Assembly: GCA_018398765.1 (NCBI GenBank)
Contig: JAHBMJ010001365.1
Location: forward strand, 2,501-24,063
Length of the DNA stretch: 21,563 nt
Reading direction: 5' to 3'
From: Chromera velia
Taxonomy: Eukaryota > Sar > Chromeraceae
Shown: positions 19,544 to 21,563 of the stretch, in pieces
Layout of the letters: each line of letters starts with the position of its first letter
Numbering within the stretch: the stretch's first letter is position 1
The notes under the pieces: model-generated
What the model was told of the DNA's origin: nothing
Database searches by the model: none
What the model saw: the letters and a program-made list of their open reading frames with translations, nothing else
Translations under genes and position numbers: made by a program

Positions 19544-20801
19544 ATGTCCGCTCTTAGCAAGGTTTCTCCCCGTTTGGATGGTCGTCCCGACTACAAGCCG
19601 CCGAACTACTCCATACTCAGGCATTTAATCGAGGACCAGAATGAGCCTCAGGCTCAGGGGGCGGCGGGCGCGTCCTGCGCTTTCCTCCCCGGTGCCAAAC
19701 GGTGCTGCGTTAAACCAGGCTCAGTGTCTGGCGCACCAGCAGCACCACCAGCATTCATCCCAGCAGCAGCACTGCAGGAACCAGGAGAGGAACAGGGAGG
19801 AACGGGAGAGGGAGGAAGACAGCCCCCCACACCTCCGACACCCACATCATCATCACTCGAAGTATCAGTACGAAAGTTTGTACGAGTCCTCCGACGAGTT
19901 CAACAAGGAGACCAACAACCTCCTCAACAAGCACTACTATGCGCTTGAGGTATGTCAATTCATTCGCTCCGGGCCCCAGCCGCCTTCTTTTTTCTTTACC
20001 TTTCGCGACACCTTTGGAAGATGATTTTTATTCGTATTTGTTTCTGCCGTTAATTATTTCGTTCACACCTTTTTTATCTTTTCACCTTCGCGTCATTTTC
20101 CCCATCTGTGTTTCTCTCTCTTTCGCGCACGCTCTCTGTCTCTCTCTGTCTCTCTCTGGCTCCCTCTCTGTGCGTGGGTGCGTGCGTCATAGATCTCCCC
20201 GCCCCCGTACATATCCCCCCTCTCTTTGCAGGCCGCCATACAGCAGGCCGAGAAGTCGCCCTACCTTCACAAGCATGGATGCGTGATTGTCAGCAGAGGA
20301 AAGGTCGTGGCGAGTGGACACAATCGTCCGGCCAACGGCATTTCCTCCTTGCATGCCGAGTGTGCAGCGTTGAAAGAATTCAAGAAGAAAGTCACGAGGG
20401 GAGGCGGCCGGAGGCTCTCGGCCTCTGCCGTTATGTTCGTCGTCCGTCTGCATCCCCATTCCCGGCCTCCTCATCACTCGCCCTCCACTTCCACAGACGT
20501 TCCAGCAGGAGGCTGGCGTCTCCTCCTCTCTGCACCTTGTGATGCCTGTGTGCGGGCAATCCAGGCGGCGGGGATTCGGACCGTCTTCTTTTCTGTCAAC
20601 AGCCCTCCGCCGCCCCAGCAGAGGGGTGGGAGGGTGGGCAGAATGAAGAACGGGGCGGACGCGGAGGACTCCACGAGAAACGGGAGTGTGGGCCCCGATG
20701 AGAGCCAGAGTCAGAGGGAGGAAAACAAAGCACATGCTTCTTCTCCCGAGGGGGACGAAGGTCAGTGCAACGAGCTTGCCTCCCCATCCTCTCCTGGTTG
20801 A
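19544..20801 (+). CDS. Zinc-dependent cytidine/dCMP deaminase-like protein
   Basis: The catalytic part is clear: exon 19641-19949 joins exon 20232-20801 in phase 0 across a 282-base GT-AG intron (donor GAG/GTATGT, acceptor TTTGCAG). The joined frame has AAIQQAEKSPYLHKHGCVIV, then the zinc motif HAEC (His ligand, catalytic Glu) and PCDAC (two Cys ligands) followed by AGIRTVFF. This is the core of the cytidine, deoxycytidylate and tRNA-adenosine deaminase superfamily. The substrate (free nucleoside or nucleotide, or RNA) is not determinable. The segment before the core is rich in Gln, His and Glu; the C-terminal 60 residues are acidic and Ser-rich. The N-terminus is uncertain. A good start, MSALSKVSPRLDGRPDYKPP, at 19544 is in a different frame from the rest. 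A one-base indel near the GGGGG at about 19657, or a short intron, would join them into about 324 residues. Confidence 0.75.
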
Positions 20802-21563
20802 GTGCCTCTCTGTCTGCCTGCACTTTCGGAAGAGGGCTCTCTCTCGTTTGAGTGTTCACCACCTCTGCCTTTCGTTCCTCCACTTTCCTCCCTCTGTCCC
20901 CGCCCTCTCTCTTTCTTTTCTTCCTCCACTTCCTTCAGTTTGGGTGTCTCCCCTCTCCTCTCTTCGGCCCTCCGTGCGGTCTGTCCACCTGCAAGAGAGG
21001 GGCTGTATGCGTGTGTGTGTATCTGTGTGGCTGCCGGTCTTTCTTCCGGGCTGGTGTAGGTGTGACGCTGTGTGTGTGTGTGTGCGTGTGTTTGTCTGTG
21101 TGTGTGCGTGTGCGCGTGTGGGTGTCTGTGTGTGTGCATGTGCGCGTGTGTGTGTCTGTGTGTGTGAGAGAGAGGGACTGAGATTGTTTCTTTTCATCCG
21201 CATGGAGAGCCGTCCTCCCCGCTTCCTTCTTTGTGTGTCCTCCGCTCAGATGCAATTTTGCTTGGCTTCTTCCCCCCGGTAAGAGAGGGGCTGTATGCGT
21301 GTGTGTGTCTGTGTGTGTGTGTGTGAGAGAGAGAGAGGCTGAAGTTGTTTCTTTTTTTCCGCATCCACAGTCGTCCTCCCCGCTTAATTCTTCTTTTGTG
21401 TGTGTTCCGTTCAGATGCCATAGGTCGGATCCGGAGAGGGGGCTCTGCACGTGTTTGAGGGTCAGGAGGGAGACAGAGAAGACAAGAGGCTAAACATTTG
21501 GAGACACAAGAGACAGGGAGGGATCTTTTTGGATCCTGGCTGTGTCTGTGGGGTGAAGGGGGG
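20802..21563. other. 3' flank of the deaminase gene
   Basis: Pyrimidine-rich probable 3' untranslated sequence (20802-20990), then the GT-rich tandem duplication, then mixed DNA to the window end. No further gene is supported. A gene could start beyond 21440, but the sequence ends too soon to tell. Confidence 0.4.
20994..21419. repeat. Degenerate tandem duplication with (GT)n arrays
   Basis: AGAGAGGGGCTGTATGCGTG begins at 20994 and again at 21282. A second module, from GTGTGTGAGAGAGAG through GTTGTTTC, CCGCAT, GTCCTCCCCGCTT and TCAGATGC, occurs at about 21155-21253 and again at about 21317-21419. The two offsets (288 and about 166) differ because the GT array in the first copy is far longer. 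Confidence 0.85.

Noticed and set aside
20187-21450. Minus-strand ORFs opposite and downstream of the deaminase
   Set aside because: They are shadows of the deaminase exon and of the GT-rich duplication; none shows domain content.
1-21563. CRISPR array, tRNA, rRNA or bacterial operon
   Set aside because: The tandem repeats lack unique spacers of CRISPR size. I found no T-loop GGTTCGAATCC-type core in a cloverleaf context, and the genes contain introns, so the DNA is eukaryotic nuclear.

Overview
The window looks like nuclear DNA of a unicellular eukaryote. Genes carry GT-AG introns of roughly 280-1100 bases, intergenic DNA is long, and simple repeats are everywhere (polypyrimidine tracts, CAGA, CA, ATCC and GT arrays, a run of about 31 C with one N). 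Secreted PAN/Apple proteins, abundant TGCATGCA motifs and mid-range GC would suit an alveolate, most likely a chromerid alga such as Chromera velia. That assignment is inference; nothing in the window proves it.

Four protein genes can be assembled with consistent reading frames across their splice sites. (1) A plus-strand, two-exon gene (6691-8027) encodes a secreted protein with two PAN/Apple domains and a Pro/Gly/Ala-rich tail. (2) A minus-strand, three-exon gene (12276-10289) encodes an alpha/beta hydrolase of about 347 residues with a complete Ser-Asp-His triad. (3) A minus-strand, five-exon gene (18829-15192) encodes a membrane protein of about 346 residues, with one N-terminal and three C-terminal membrane segments, resembling the DUF4436 family. 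(4) A plus-strand gene (19544-20801) encodes a zinc-dependent cytidine/deoxycytidylate deaminase-like protein. Its catalytic exon is clear, but the N-terminal part changes reading frame.

Layout: 1-1970 is repeat-rich or AT-rich with no gene I can support. 1975-2716 is a minus-strand Gln- and coiled-coil-rich reading frame on a 48-bp minisatellite, interrupted by a 16-bp partial unit. 2720-6690 is mostly non-coding, with one possible minus-strand exon (4602-4491), a small plus-strand ORF (5990-6160), and a GC-rich palindromic block followed by a TGCATGCA cluster upstream of the PAN gene. 8028-10288 separates the convergent PAN and hydrolase genes and contains an AT-rich island. 12850-13930 is an AT-rich element bounded by long imperfect inverted repeats. 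14130-14640 is a GC-rich island with open frames on both strands. The DUF4436-like and deaminase genes are divergent and share a 714-base upstream region. The end, from 20990, is a GT-rich degenerate tandem duplication.

The genes do not form an obvious pathway. I found no tRNA, rRNA, CRISPR array or transposase gene.
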